DNA from: Candidatus Bathyarchaeota archaeon
GTDB taxonomy: Archaea > Thermoproteota > Bathyarchaeia > TCS64
NCBI GenBank assembly: GCA_030669135.1
Contig: DAOVEE010000097.1
Location: 1-6,983, forward strand
Length of the DNA stretch: 6,983 nucleotides
Reading direction: 5' to 3'
Shown here: piece after piece, positions 1 through 6,153 of the stretch
Layout of the letters: every line of letters begins with the position of its first letter
How positions within the stretch are numbered: the stretch's first letter is position 1
Made by a program: the position numbers and the translations under genes
The notes under the pieces: model-generated
What the model was told of the DNA's origin: nothing
Seen by the model: the letters and a program-made list of their open reading frames with translations, nothing else
The model's database searches: none

Positions 1-27
1 GAAGCCGCCGATGATCAGCATGACGCC
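1..27 (-). other. Hydrophobic segment at the expected zinc-hook position of Rad50
   Basis: Codons for residues 436-444 read GVMLIIGGF, directly after RYQRY (431-435), at the end of a roughly 280-residue charged coiled coil. In hooked Rad50 proteins such as the Pyrococcus furiosus one, the Cys-x-x-Cys lies around this distance from the N-terminus. A basic patch followed by an uncharged hydrophobic run looks like the entry into a membrane helix. Only nine residues are visible before the window edge, so this is suggestive, not proven. Confidence 0.5.
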
Positions 28-1332
28 GTACCGCTGGTATCTTTGAGCTGCCTCCTTAGCTTGTCCCAGATCGCGTCGCCGCTGCTCGAGGCTATCAACC
101 TTCATCTGGGAGGCCTCCAGCGAGGCTAGCCTTGCATCTGCCTCCCCCTTCAGCTGGTGGACCTGTTCGGCCTGTCGTCTAGCGTCAGCCAGTCTCTGGG
201 ACGCCGCCGATATCTCGGCAAGCAGCTTCTGGGCGTCCTCGGCTGGCAGGTACTCCTCCAATTGGACTTTGAGCTCTTCGACCCTCTTCTTCGCTTCCTC
301 GGCCACAGTTAGGGCCCTCGACGCGTCCTCAACCCTGATGGCGTCTTTATCGACCTGAGTCTTCTCCTCGGCTTTCTCCTTCTCGAGTCCCAGCACCTCG
401 TCCAAGGCGGCGAGCTTCTGCTCCGCCTGTCTGCGTTTCTCCTTTGCCCTAGGCAGCTCCGTCTCTAACTCTCTGATGGCTGCCTCCGCCTTCTCCGCCC
501 TCTCGAGGCTCGCCTTGATCTGCTCTCTTTTAGCCTCCTGTCCCTCTAGGCGTGCCATGTTCTCGTCGATGGATGTCTTGTGCCTCCTCATCTCGGTCAA
601 TGCCTTAAGTAACGTGTCCAGGCGGGTGAGCCTCTCGGCGACCGTTTTCTGTTCTTCCTCTATCGTTTGTTGCCGGGTCTCTGCCTCCCGTTTCCTCTTC
701 TCGGCGTCTTCGTAGTCCTCGGCCGCCGTCTTCGCCTCCTGCAGCCTCAGCTCCGTCTGGCTGTGGGTGCGTTCAAGCTCGCCCCGGTCCTTCCTTAGGC
801 TGTCCCGGGCGTCCACGAAGGCCTCCAGGTTGAGTAGGCTGCTCATGGCCTTGATGCGCTCCTGCTTCAGTGAGGCCTCCAGTTTTCCGAGTTCTTTCTG
901 CTCGACGAGGCAGCTGTTTAGGAGGGCGTCGCTGTCGATGCCGTGGAGTATCTCCAGTATCTGGCTGTTGACGCTTCGAGCGCCTGAGGTGACTCTGCTC
1001 AGGCCGCCGTCCGGTCTCCGCTTGCTTAGTATGTGGGTGTTGGCGCCCCGTTTCTTGAGTTCTCTGCGGACCATGTACTCGTTGTCGTCGATGCTGAACT
1101 CCAGCTCGACGATGGCCTCGCTGCGCCCGTAGTTGATGACGTCCTCGTTGCTGGCTCGCTTCGTGGGGCGCAGCGCGTTGCCGTAGAGGGCGTAGTGGAT
1201 GGCCTCCAGGACGGTGGACTTGCCGCTCTCGTTACGCCCGTGGATGAGGAGCCTGCCGTCAGGGAACTCCAGCCTCTCAGGGAGGTCGAGGCGCTTGAAC
1301 CCGGCGACCTTCAGGGACTTTATCTTGAACAC
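1..1332 (-). CDS. rad50: Rad50-like ATPase, N-terminal 444 residues (3' end beyond window)
   Basis: ABC/SMC-type ATPase partner of Mre11 in DNA double-strand-break processing. The protein begins MFKIKSLKVAGFKRL. It has a Walker A motif GRNESGKST at residues 32-40 and a Q-loop-like segment VEQKELGKLE near residues 143-152, with Gln145 the probable Q-loop residue. From about residue 155 it is heptad-rich, charged coiled coil to about residue 435. The signature motif, Walker B and returning coil lie outside the window. I chose the GTG start at 1332-1330: it leaves one base after the mre11 stop, follows GAGG by 8 bases, and gives the usual Rad50 N-terminus. The frame is open to base 1. Oddity: no Cys-x-x-Cys hook is present in 444 residues, and residues 436-444 (GVMLIIGGF) are hydrophobic. 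The identity as a Rad50/SbcC-type ATPase is firm; whether it is a classical hooked Rad50 is not. Confidence 0.93.
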   Translation of the reverse strand, partial: MFKIKSLKVAGFKRLDLPERLEFPDGRLLIHGRNESGKSTVLEAIHYALYGNALRPTKRASNEDVINYGRSEAIVELEFSIDDNEYMVRRELKKRGANTHILSKRRPDGGLSRVTSGARSVNSQILEILHGIDSDALLNSCLVEQKELGKLEASLKQERIKAMSSLLNLEAFVDARDSLRKDRGELERTHSQTELRLQEAKTAAEDYEDAEKRKREAETRQQTIEEEQKTVAERLTRLDTLLKALTEMRRHKTSIDENMARLEGQEAKREQIKASLERAEKAEAAIRELETELPRAKEKRRQAEQKLAALDEVLGLEKEKAEEKTQVDKDAIRVEDASRALTVAEEAKKRVEELKVQLEEYLPAEDAQKLLAEISAASQRLADARRQAEQVHQLKGEADARLASLEASQMKVDSLEQRRRDLGQAKEAAQRYQRYGVMLIIGGF

Positions 1333-1333
1333 G

Positions 1334-2497
1334 TCACTCGCCTCTATGTTTCTCGTAGTAGCTCAGCGCGTACTCGGCTGCCTTGGACCAGAGGTCCTGT
1401 TCTCTCTCGGCGGCGCCCTCCCTGAACTTCTTGGCCACCGCCTCCAGCTCCCTCCTCGGGTTGAGCCCCTCCGTGGGCGTGAACTCCACTCCCTGCACCA
1501 CCGGCCTGATATGGTCGACGTACTCGAAGTAGAAGTTCTGCCTGCTGCCCCTGTCGAAGACTAATGGGAAATCGATCATGGCGTAGTGTTCGAACGGCGT
1601 CTCTCCCTCCAGCACCAGCTGGAGTAGGCCGTCATGGTTTGACGCGGCGTCGATCTCCTGCAGTATGGTCTCGGTGGGGTCGTCGGGGTCCATCGTGCTG
1701 GTGTGGAGCTTCACCTGGCTCATGGGCTGGGCCTCCGTCTGTATGAACTCGACTTGAATCTCCCCTGGGGACAGCTCGGCGTAGCAGAACCCCGTCTGCT
1801 TGCCGCACTCCCCGAAGTTGTAGTGCTCCGTGGCCCCGGGATACAGTATTCGGCTGTCGCCGACCCTGGTGTCGATATATGCGTGAATGTGCCCCATGGC
1901 GTAGAGGTGGATATGACTGTTCCGCTGCAGGCTCTCCACCTTTATTACGGGCTCCTCCCAGATGGGAGGCGCAATACGCTCGACGCTGTAGTGGAGCATT
2001 GCTATGTTCACGTCGCCGCCCGCGGGCACCGTCTTGTCGGCTAACGGGTCCTCCCCGGCTGGAAGGTTCCTGTCGTAGCTCATCCCCGCGATGGAGACCC
2101 TTGTGCCGCGGACGTCGAGGATGCGGTGTTCGAAGTCTTTTCTGTTCTCGAAGACGGTGGCGAGCCCCGCCTCCCTGATCACGGTGTGGGGTGACGCTCC
2201 GTCGCGGATGCTCCCGGGTGCCTCGTGGTTGCCTGCGATGATGAACGACTCCACGCCGGCATCCTTGAGCTCTCTGAACGCCTCCACCACGCTGGCGCGG
2301 GGCGGGTTACGTGGGCTTATCTGGTCGAATAGGTCGCCGGTGTTGATGTACAGGTCTGCCTCGTGGTCTAATGCGTAGTCCACGGTCTCCCGCCAGGCCT
2401 GGCCTAAGCGGCGCCTGCGTTCGCTTAGCCGGGAGCCGAGCCTCTGGTTGTAGAGGTTTAGGTGGTTGTCCCCAGTGATGACGGCCTTCACCGGCAA
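1334..2497 (-). CDS. mre11: Mre11-family DNA repair nuclease
   Basis: Manganese-dependent 3'-5' exonuclease and endonuclease that works with Rad50 on broken DNA ends. This 387-residue protein carries a full calcineurin-type metallophosphoesterase site: GDNH (Asp10, His12), GDLFD (Asp55), GNHE (Asn90 and the catalytic-type His91), His169 in MLHYS, and GHIH (His203, His205). The remaining C-terminal part, from about residue 260, probably forms the capping domain and a helical Rad50-binding tail; this is inferred from family architecture. Length is close to other archaeal Mre11 proteins. The TTG start at 2497 lies one base after the herA stop and 4 bases from a GAGGTGG ribosome binding site. A GTG two codons later (2491-2489, giving MKAVITGDNHL) is the alternative start. 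The gene is followed after one base by rad50, so the pair is probably translationally coupled. Confidence 0.95.
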   Translation of the reverse strand: MPVKAVITGDNHLNLYNQRLGSRLSERRRRLGQAWRETVDYALDHEADLYINTGDLFDQISPRNPPRASVVEAFRELKDAGVESFIIAGNHEAPGSIRDGASPHTVIREAGLATVFENRKDFEHRILDVRGTRVSIAGMSYDRNLPAGEDPLADKTVPAGGDVNIAMLHYSVERIAPPIWEEPVIKVESLQRNSHIHLYAMGHIHAYIDTRVGDSRILYPGATEHYNFGECGKQTGFCYAELSPGEIQVEFIQTEAQPMSQVKLHTSTMDPDDPTETILQEIDAASNHDGLLQLVLEGETPFEHYAMIDFPLVFDRGSRQNFYFEYVDHIRPVVQGVEFTPTEGLNPRRELEAVAKKFREGAAEREQDLWSKAAEYALSYYEKHRGE

Positions 2498-2498
2498 G

Positions 2499-4103
2499 CT
2501 ACCACCTCGTCTTGTACTCCTTGTCGTCGTCCTCTTCAGGCTTCATCTTCTTGGCCAGCTCGTACGCCTTCAGGGCGCCTCTGAGGGCTTCCTCTAGGTC
2601 TATGTCGCTCCCGCCCTCTCCGCTGCGTCTACCTGTTACCCTGACCATGGTCGGGACCTTTGTGAGCTCCCCCACCACAATCGCCTCTCCCTTGTTGAGG
2701 CCTGGGAGGTCGTTGAACAGGTCCTCGCTGAGCCCCTCGCTGCTACGTCGGACGGCGCTCATGTCCTCAGGGTTGGTTAGCCTCATTATTATCTGGCTGT
2801 TGCACTGGCTCAGGACGTTGCTGCTGATCTTGTTGGGCCGCTGGGTGACAACCAGCAGGAATATGCCGAACTTACGGCCCTCCGCCGCTATCCGCTCTAT
2901 GATGCCCAGGCTGCTCCCGCTGCGCTGCCCTGCCCCGCTCCCGGGGGCGAAGTTGTGGGCCTCCTCCAGGACGATGAAAACTGGGTACTCGAGGCTGCCG
3001 GTGACGGCGAGGCCCCACACGTCGTCCAGGGTCTTCTGGACTATGTACTCTGAGACGTTTCTCTGGAGGCCCGCCAGGTCGATGACGCTCAGGCGCTTGG
3101 GTTTCACCAGTTCACCCAGAGGGATGTCCTGGCTTCCCCATATCTTGTAGTTGAGGAGCCTACGTATGTAGGTGGTGGCGCTCATGGCTGCCTTGGCCTT
3201 CCTGGCGTCCGTAGCCGGGTTCAGCGCTATTCGTTCCAGAGCCTCGATGAGCTGCGGGGGGCCATAGATGCCCTGGAGTTGACCGAGGGCGTCCCCAACT
3301 GCCTCTCTGATGACGGCCCACCTGCTGCTGATCCCGGCGACGTCGCAGACCTGCCCCGCGTTCAGCTTGCTGAAGTCGATGGTGTAGGGCTCGGCGCCGC
3401 CTACCTCTTGGTCGCTGTACCTCCGTCCCTTGAGCCCGGGCGGCCTGTAGACGACCAAGTCGTCGGCTATGGCCGTCGCCCCTCCGTCTCCCGTCCTCCT
3501 CATCATCACGTAGTCGCTGTTGGGGTCAAGCACTATCACTGTTGCGCCGAGGGGCAGCAGGTTCTCTAGCATCAACCCGACCAGGTAAGACTTGCCGGCC
3601 CCTGTCTGGGCTATCACCGCAACGTGGCGCCGGAACCCGTTAGGGTCCAAAGCGACCTTCACCTCGTCGCGGGTGATGAGTGTGCCGATGGGTATTCCCG
3701 ACCTAATATCCTTGGTGAAGAACCGCTCCAGGAGATCGGAGGGGGCTATGAACACCTCCTGGCCCGGCACCGCCGCGCTCCGTGGCATAATAACCTCGCC
3801 TCTGCGGTTCAGGTAGCCTAGGATCTTGGCTTCGCCGAACACCTTGGTCGTGGCGGTGTACCTGTTGATTATGCTCTCCAGCTCATCGAGGCTGAGGCCT
3901 TCACCGAGTATGTCCGAGTAGTTGATGATCCTGTTGACCTGGGCGAGCACGACGACCGGCTTCTTGCCTATGCCTTCCCTTTCGTCGACGTTGGGGATGA
4001 CGAGGTACTCGTATCGTGGTGGGAAGCTCTCTATGTCGCTCACGAATGTGAAGCGTGTGGTGTCGACCTCCCCCACGACGTATCCTGCTTTTCTTAGATT
4101 CAT
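2499..4103 (-). CDS. herA: HerA-type hexameric DNA translocase/helicase ATPase
   Basis: FtsK/HerA-superfamily ATPase that forms a hexameric ring, binds NurA and drives DNA through it during 5'-end resection. The 534-residue protein has an N-terminal HAS-barrel-like region (about 1-145), then a RecA-like core. Walker A is AQTGAGKS at 165-172. Walker B is VFIVLEEAHNF at 375-385 with Glu380-Glu381; the LEEAH form is usual in HerA. The segment EGRKFGIFLLVVTQRP at 408-423 holds the conserved arginine and sensor Gln421. The C-terminal tail (about 490-534) is acidic and then basic, as in the family's brace region. The ATG at 4103 overlaps the nurA stop as ATGA and follows a strong AAGGAGGT site at 4118-4111. 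The overlap suggests coupled synthesis of the two partners. Length fits the family and nothing appears broken. Confidence 0.95.
   Translation of the reverse strand: MNLRKAGYVVGEVDTTRFTFVSDIESFPPRYEYLVIPNVDEREGIGKKPVVVLAQVNRIINYSDILGEGLSLDELESIINRYTATTKVFGEAKILGYLNRRGEVIMPRSAAVPGQEVFIAPSDLLERFFTKDIRSGIPIGTLITRDEVKVALDPNGFRRHVAVIAQTGAGKSYLVGLMLENLLPLGATVIVLDPNSDYVMMRRTGDGGATAIADDLVVYRPPGLKGRRYSDQEVGGAEPYTIDFSKLNAGQVCDVAGISSRWAVIREAVGDALGQLQGIYGPPQLIEALERIALNPATDARKAKAAMSATTYIRRLLNYKIWGSQDIPLGELVKPKRLSVIDLAGLQRNVSEYIVQKTLDDVWGLAVTGSLEYPVFIVLEEAHNFAPGSGAGQRSGSSLGIIERIAAEGRKFGIFLLVVTQRPNKISSNVLSQCNSQIIMRLTNPEDMSAVRRSSEGLSEDLFNDLPGLNKGEAIVVGELTKVPTMVRVTGRRSGEGGSDIDLEEALRGALKAYELAKKMKPEEDDDKEYKTRW
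2502..2508 (-). promoter_or_regulatory. Ribosome binding site for mre11
   Basis: GAGGTGG sits inside the last codons of herA and ends next to its TAG stop. It is 4 bases from the TTG at 2497 (5 counted from GAGGTG) and about 10 bases from the GTG at 2491. The closer spacing slightly favours TTG, but the site could serve either start. Confidence 0.65.
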
Positions 4104-5260
4104 CGCGCGAACCTCCTTGAACTCCTATCATACTCTATGGGTACGCCCAGCTCTTGGCCTAGGACGCTCTTGTACACCGTGTCCACCGCCTTGACGCCTA
4201 GACGCACCTCCCTATCCACGACGTAGAGCAGGGCGTTGTAGACGTCTCTGCCCCCGAAGTCGGCTGTGAGCTGCTTTGCCACGTCGGTGACCGTGTGCGG
4301 CTCCATGAACTCAAAGGGGGTGACGTCCATTATCTTCTTGTCTATTCCTAGGCTGCACGCCGGAATGTCCACCCTCATGGGCTGGGCGCCCCCCTTGGGG
4401 ATCATGTGGAACATCACTATGGCAGGGGAAGAGGGTATTCCCTCTATTACGCCGTTGGCCCACTCTCTCCTGGACGGGTCTATGTTATTGAAGAACCTGC
4501 GCCTATAGCCGTCCGGGTCGCCGTACATGTTCTTGACTTCCTTCTCTACGGCGTACTCTCCAAGGAGCAGCGGCGTCGTGTACCCCGTCTCGCGGTGCTT
4601 CCACCTGTAAAGAAGCTCCACATCCAAGTGGTCTGGGTCGGCTACGTCGTATCCTCTCTCCGAGAGCATGGCTGCCGTGACTACGCGTGTCTTGCTAAAC
4701 TTGCTGACTCCTACGAGCATCACCTTTCTCTCCACGCACGCCTCGAACAGCCTCTGCATGGCGTCAAGCAGCACGAGGGGCAGGTGGTGCCACCCCCTGA
4801 GGTGCAGCTCCTGCAGTAGGTGGGTGAATCTGCCGTACAGGTTTCCGTCAATCAACACTATGCTGTTCTCAGGTAGCTCCTCAATGTTATCCAATACTAT
4901 CTCGATCTCGATGAGGTCCCTGAGTATCCGCTCGAAGCCTGTGATCACGTTATAGTCTCGGATTCCCTTCACCATCTCGAACCTGAGCTTAGGCTTATTA
5001 TAGTTCCCAGTGCCAAGCATCAGAGCCCGGATGATGAAGAAGTCGATGCCGTTACTGAGGGTTCTTGAGGCGCTGCTACTATCCACGCTGTACTCCTCGG
5101 TGAACACGTTTCTCGGTTCGGGGAGTGGGTGCCAGTGGCTCTCCAGCTCCTCTTTGAGTATGGACTCCAATTTGCTCTGTTTCTCGTCCAGCCCGAATAA
5201 CTGCTGGAAACTGGTCTTCTTCTTGTCTATCTCCTGCACGAACTCACCGATGAACTTCAA
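4100..5260 (-). CDS. nurA: NurA-family 5'-3' nuclease
   Basis: Nuclease partner of HerA in archaeal end resection. The 386-residue protein matches the NurA layout. It has an N-terminal helical coil (1-40), then VDSSSASR with Asp60 as the likely first metal ligand, and a helix FFIIRALMLG. Acidic residues follow around 116-128, then IVLIDGNL with Asp138. A basic KFSKTR segment lies at 187-192, and MRVDIPA with Asp298 comes later. The C-terminal motif, where many NurA proteins have Tyr-Pro...Leu...Ala-His, reads YNALLYVVDREV (341-352), so the expected histidine is Asp349. The start is TTG at 5260, 8 bases after GGAGG; I see no better in-frame ATG. It is the first gene of the operon, with its own TATA-like promoter, and overlaps herA by 4 bases. 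Family assignment rests on motifs plus the herA linkage. Confidence 0.88.
   Translation of the reverse strand: MKFIGEFVQEIDKKKTSFQQLFGLDEKQSKLESILKEELESHWHPLPEPRNVFTEEYSVDSSSASRTLSNGIDFFIIRALMLGTGNYNKPKLRFEMVKGIRDYNVITGFERILRDLIEIEIVLDNIEELPENSIVLIDGNLYGRFTHLLQELHLRGWHHLPLVLLDAMQRLFEACVERKVMLVGVSKFSKTRVVTAAMLSERGYDVADPDHLDVELLYRWKHRETGYTTPLLLGEYAVEKEVKNMYGDPDGYRRRFFNNIDPSRREWANGVIEGIPSSPAIVMFHMIPKGGAQPMRVDIPACSLGIDKKIMDVTPFEFMEPHTVTDVAKQLTADFGGRDVYNALLYVVDREVRLGVKAVDTVYKSVLGQELGVPIEYDRSSRRFAR
4111..4118 (-). promoter_or_regulatory. Strong ribosome binding site for herA inside the nurA 3' end
   Basis: AAGGAGGT lies 7 bases before the herA ATG and is encoded within the last codons of nurA (the AGG AGG arginine pair). 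It confirms the ATG at 4103 and allows initiation in addition to reinitiation through the ATGA overlap. Confidence 0.8.
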
Positions 5261-5268
5261 TAACAGTG

Positions 5269-5273
5269 CCTCC
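5269..5273 (-). promoter_or_regulatory. Ribosome binding site deciding the nurA TTG start
   Basis: GGAGG lies 8 bases upstream of TTG (5260-5258). No ATG or GTG lies in frame nearby, so this site is the main support for the TTG start. Confidence 0.65.
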
Positions 5274-5298
5274 GCTGAACTGTCAATAGGATTTAGCG

Positions 5299-5310
5299 CT
5301 AATATAATGG
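5299..5310 (-). promoter_or_regulatory. TATA-box promoter of the nurA-herA-mre11-rad50 operon
   Basis: The minus strand reads CCATTATATTAG, preceded by a purine-rich GTAAA where a BRE would sit. A start site about 25 bases downstream would fall near 5278, giving a leader of about 18 bases that includes the GGAGG site. No clear terminator separates it from the 63-residue gene upstream, so read-through is also possible. Confidence 0.6.
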
Positions 5311-5351
5311 TTTACTGAATACCCCCGGGGCTGGGAGGTGGCTGAAAATGG

Positions 5352-5543
5352 CTATCTGCTGGTCTTGGGCTTGTACTTCTTCTCCTTGTACTTGCCCGTG
5401 AGCCTGACGTGGGTGCCCTTCCTGGTGACGGCTGACTCGATGCTCTCATCCATCTTCTTGCACTCGTCGGCCCAGTCGCATTCCTCGCACTCGGGCTCGA
5501 AGCCGTACGCCCCGATGCACTCGGGTCTCGGTCCCTTAGGCAT
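5352..5543 (-). CDS. Small four-cysteine (probable zinc-binding) protein, 63 residues
   Basis: I do not recognise a named family. The N-terminal half has four cysteines at residues 9, 19, 22 and 28 (C-x9-C-x2-C-x5-C), a spacing suited to a single zinc site or, less likely, an iron-sulfur cluster. The C-terminal 25 residues are strongly basic, with KGTHVRLTGKYKEKKYKPK. This could bind nucleic acid, but that is inference. There is no signal peptide or membrane segment. The ATG at 5543 lies about 28 bases from a T-rich TATA-like element with no ribosome binding site, as in a leaderless transcript. It lies just upstream of nurA, same strand, 91 bases apart, so a link with the repair operon is possible. 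The distinct amino-acid pattern and its own promoter support a real gene. Confidence 0.75.
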   Translation of the reverse strand: MPKGPRPECIGAYGFEPECEECDWADECKKMDESIESAVTRKGTHVRLTGKYKEKKYKPKTSR

Positions 5544-5565
5544 ATCAAAGAATTTGCTGAACGAA

Positions 5566-5577
5566 TACGTAAAAACT
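5566..5577 (-). promoter_or_regulatory. Promoter of the 63-residue Cys-rich gene (leaderless)
   Basis: The minus strand reads AGTTTTTACGTA, an AT-rich TATA-like element centred about 28 bases before the ATG at 5543. Transcription would start at or next to the ATG, and no GGAGG-like site is present. The match to a TATA consensus is imperfect. Confidence 0.45.
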
Positions 5578-5583
5578 TAACGG

Positions 5584-5596
5584 AAAAAAGGGGGGG
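5584..5596 (-). terminator. T-tract terminator after the two-gene small-protein operon
   Basis: Directly after the TAA of the 70-residue gene the minus strand reads seven C then six T. Archaeal intrinsic termination relies on such T runs, without needing a hairpin. It separates this operon from the 63-residue gene, which has its own promoter immediately downstream. Confidence 0.6.
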
Positions 5597-5809
5597 TTAG
5601 TTGGCTTCCCGGGCGGCCTCGATGAGGTCGCCCATCTTGAAGGGGTAGAGATCCGCTAGTTCCTTGGCTTCCTTGGGCGGGATACCGTCGGCGACCAGCT
5701 GCCGCCTGAACTCGCTCCGCGCCCGCTTGTAGCCGCTGCTCCACTGGATGGCGTAGCCTGGGACCCTTACCATCAGCCCGAAAGCTTTCCAGGCGGCTCG
5801 CAGGCTCAT
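5597..5809 (-). CDS. Small hypothetical protein, 70 residues, related to its upstream neighbour
   Basis: The family is not recognised. This is a basic, helical-looking protein. The N-terminal third (AWKAFGLMVRVPGYAIQW, 6-23) is amphipathic to mildly hydrophobic. It is followed by EFRRQLVADGIPPKEAKELADLY at 33-55. That segment matches EFRKTLIDNGIPEDDAMAMTREY in the upstream 102-residue protein, sharing FR-x2-L-x4-GIP-x3-A-x6-Y. The two are probably diverged tandem relatives. The ATG at 5809 has GGTGA 5 bases upstream, and only 13 bases separate it from the previous stop, so the genes are co-transcribed. No cysteines or catalytic motif are visible. The function is unknown; a helical adaptor or DNA-associated role would be speculation. 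Confidence 0.75.
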   Translation of the reverse strand: MSLRAAWKAFGLMVRVPGYAIQWSSGYKRARSEFRRQLVADGIPPKEAKELADLYPFKMGDLIEAAREAN

Positions 5810-5814
5810 TCAGC

Positions 5815-5819
5815 TCACC
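5815..5819 (-). promoter_or_regulatory. Ribosome binding site of the 70-residue gene
   Basis: GGTGA lies 5 bases before the ATG at 5809, in the short gap after the TAG of the 102-residue gene. It supports internal initiation in a two-gene operon. Confidence 0.55.
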
Positions 5820-5822
5820 CGT

Positions 5823-6131
5823 CTACTCCTCGTCTTTGTGGTAGTGGGCCCCGATGCGGGCGTCTTTCATCATGCCCTTCCAGTTGGTGACCGTGGCCAT
5901 GTACTCGCGTGTCATGGCCATGGCATCATCCTCGGGGATGCCGTTGTCTATGAGGGTCTTCCTGAACTCTGCGATGCTCTTCGCCATGTTCTGCGCCGCC
6001 TCTGGGCTGAAGAACGAGTCGATGATCCCCCTGATCATCTTGGGGATCTTGTCGCTCACCGTGTCCAGTATCTCGGCGATGTCCTCTGGGCTCTCAACGA
6101 AGTCGTTGTGTCTTCTTCGACGTTCACTCAT
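5823..6131 (-). CDS. Small hypothetical helical protein, 102 residues
   Basis: The family is not recognised. The N-terminus is basic (SERRRRH, residues 2-8). Next comes a helical region (IAEILDTVSDKIPKMIRGII, 18-37), then a SPEAAQNMAKS segment and the shared module EFRKTL..GIPEDDA..REY at 55-77. The tail is acidic, with two histidines. The module recurs in the 70-residue protein encoded 13 bases downstream. The ATG at 6131 has only a weak GTGA upstream. A TATATC box about 38 bases upstream sits inside GTGATC repeats, suggesting repressor control. The basic N-terminus could contact DNA, which would allow autoregulation, but there is no recognisable helix-turn-helix. Real-gene status is well supported by its length, the paralogue and the promoter; the function is unknown. 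Confidence 0.78.
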   Translation of the reverse strand: MSERRRRHNDFVESPEDIAEILDTVSDKIPKMIRGIIDSFFSPEAAQNMAKSIAEFRKTLIDNGIPEDDAMAMTREYMATVTNWKGMMKDARIGAHYHKDEE

Positions 6132-6153
6132 CTTGTTTCACGAGTATACATGA

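Noticed and set aside
476..1132. Plus-strand reading frames of 79 and 121 residues
   Set aside because: They lie antisense to the Rad50 coiled coil. Their Ser/Leu/Arg-rich translations are what the reverse of Glu/Lys/Leu-rich coding gives.
1033..2378. Several plus-strand frames opposite rad50 and mre11
   Set aside because: Both genes on the minus strand have full motif sets. The plus frames have low-complexity translations and no recognisable domains.
2512..3150. A 212-residue plus-strand frame
   Set aside because: It is antisense to the HerA ATPase core with Walker B and sensor motifs. The Ser/Leu/Arg-rich translation is typical of a shadow frame.
3901..4131. Minus-strand 76-residue frame across the nurA/herA junction
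   Set aside because: It is out of frame with both well-supported genes and very Arg/His-rich.
5322..5331. CCCCGGGG palindrome upstream of nurA
   Set aside because: A short GC palindrome with no loop or T tract after it, so it is not a convincing terminator or operator.
5312..5548. Minus-strand 78-residue frame
   Set aside because: It overlaps the four-cysteine protein in another frame. Its Ser/Arg/Pro-rich sequence has no structure, while the other frame has regular cysteines and a lysine-rich tail.
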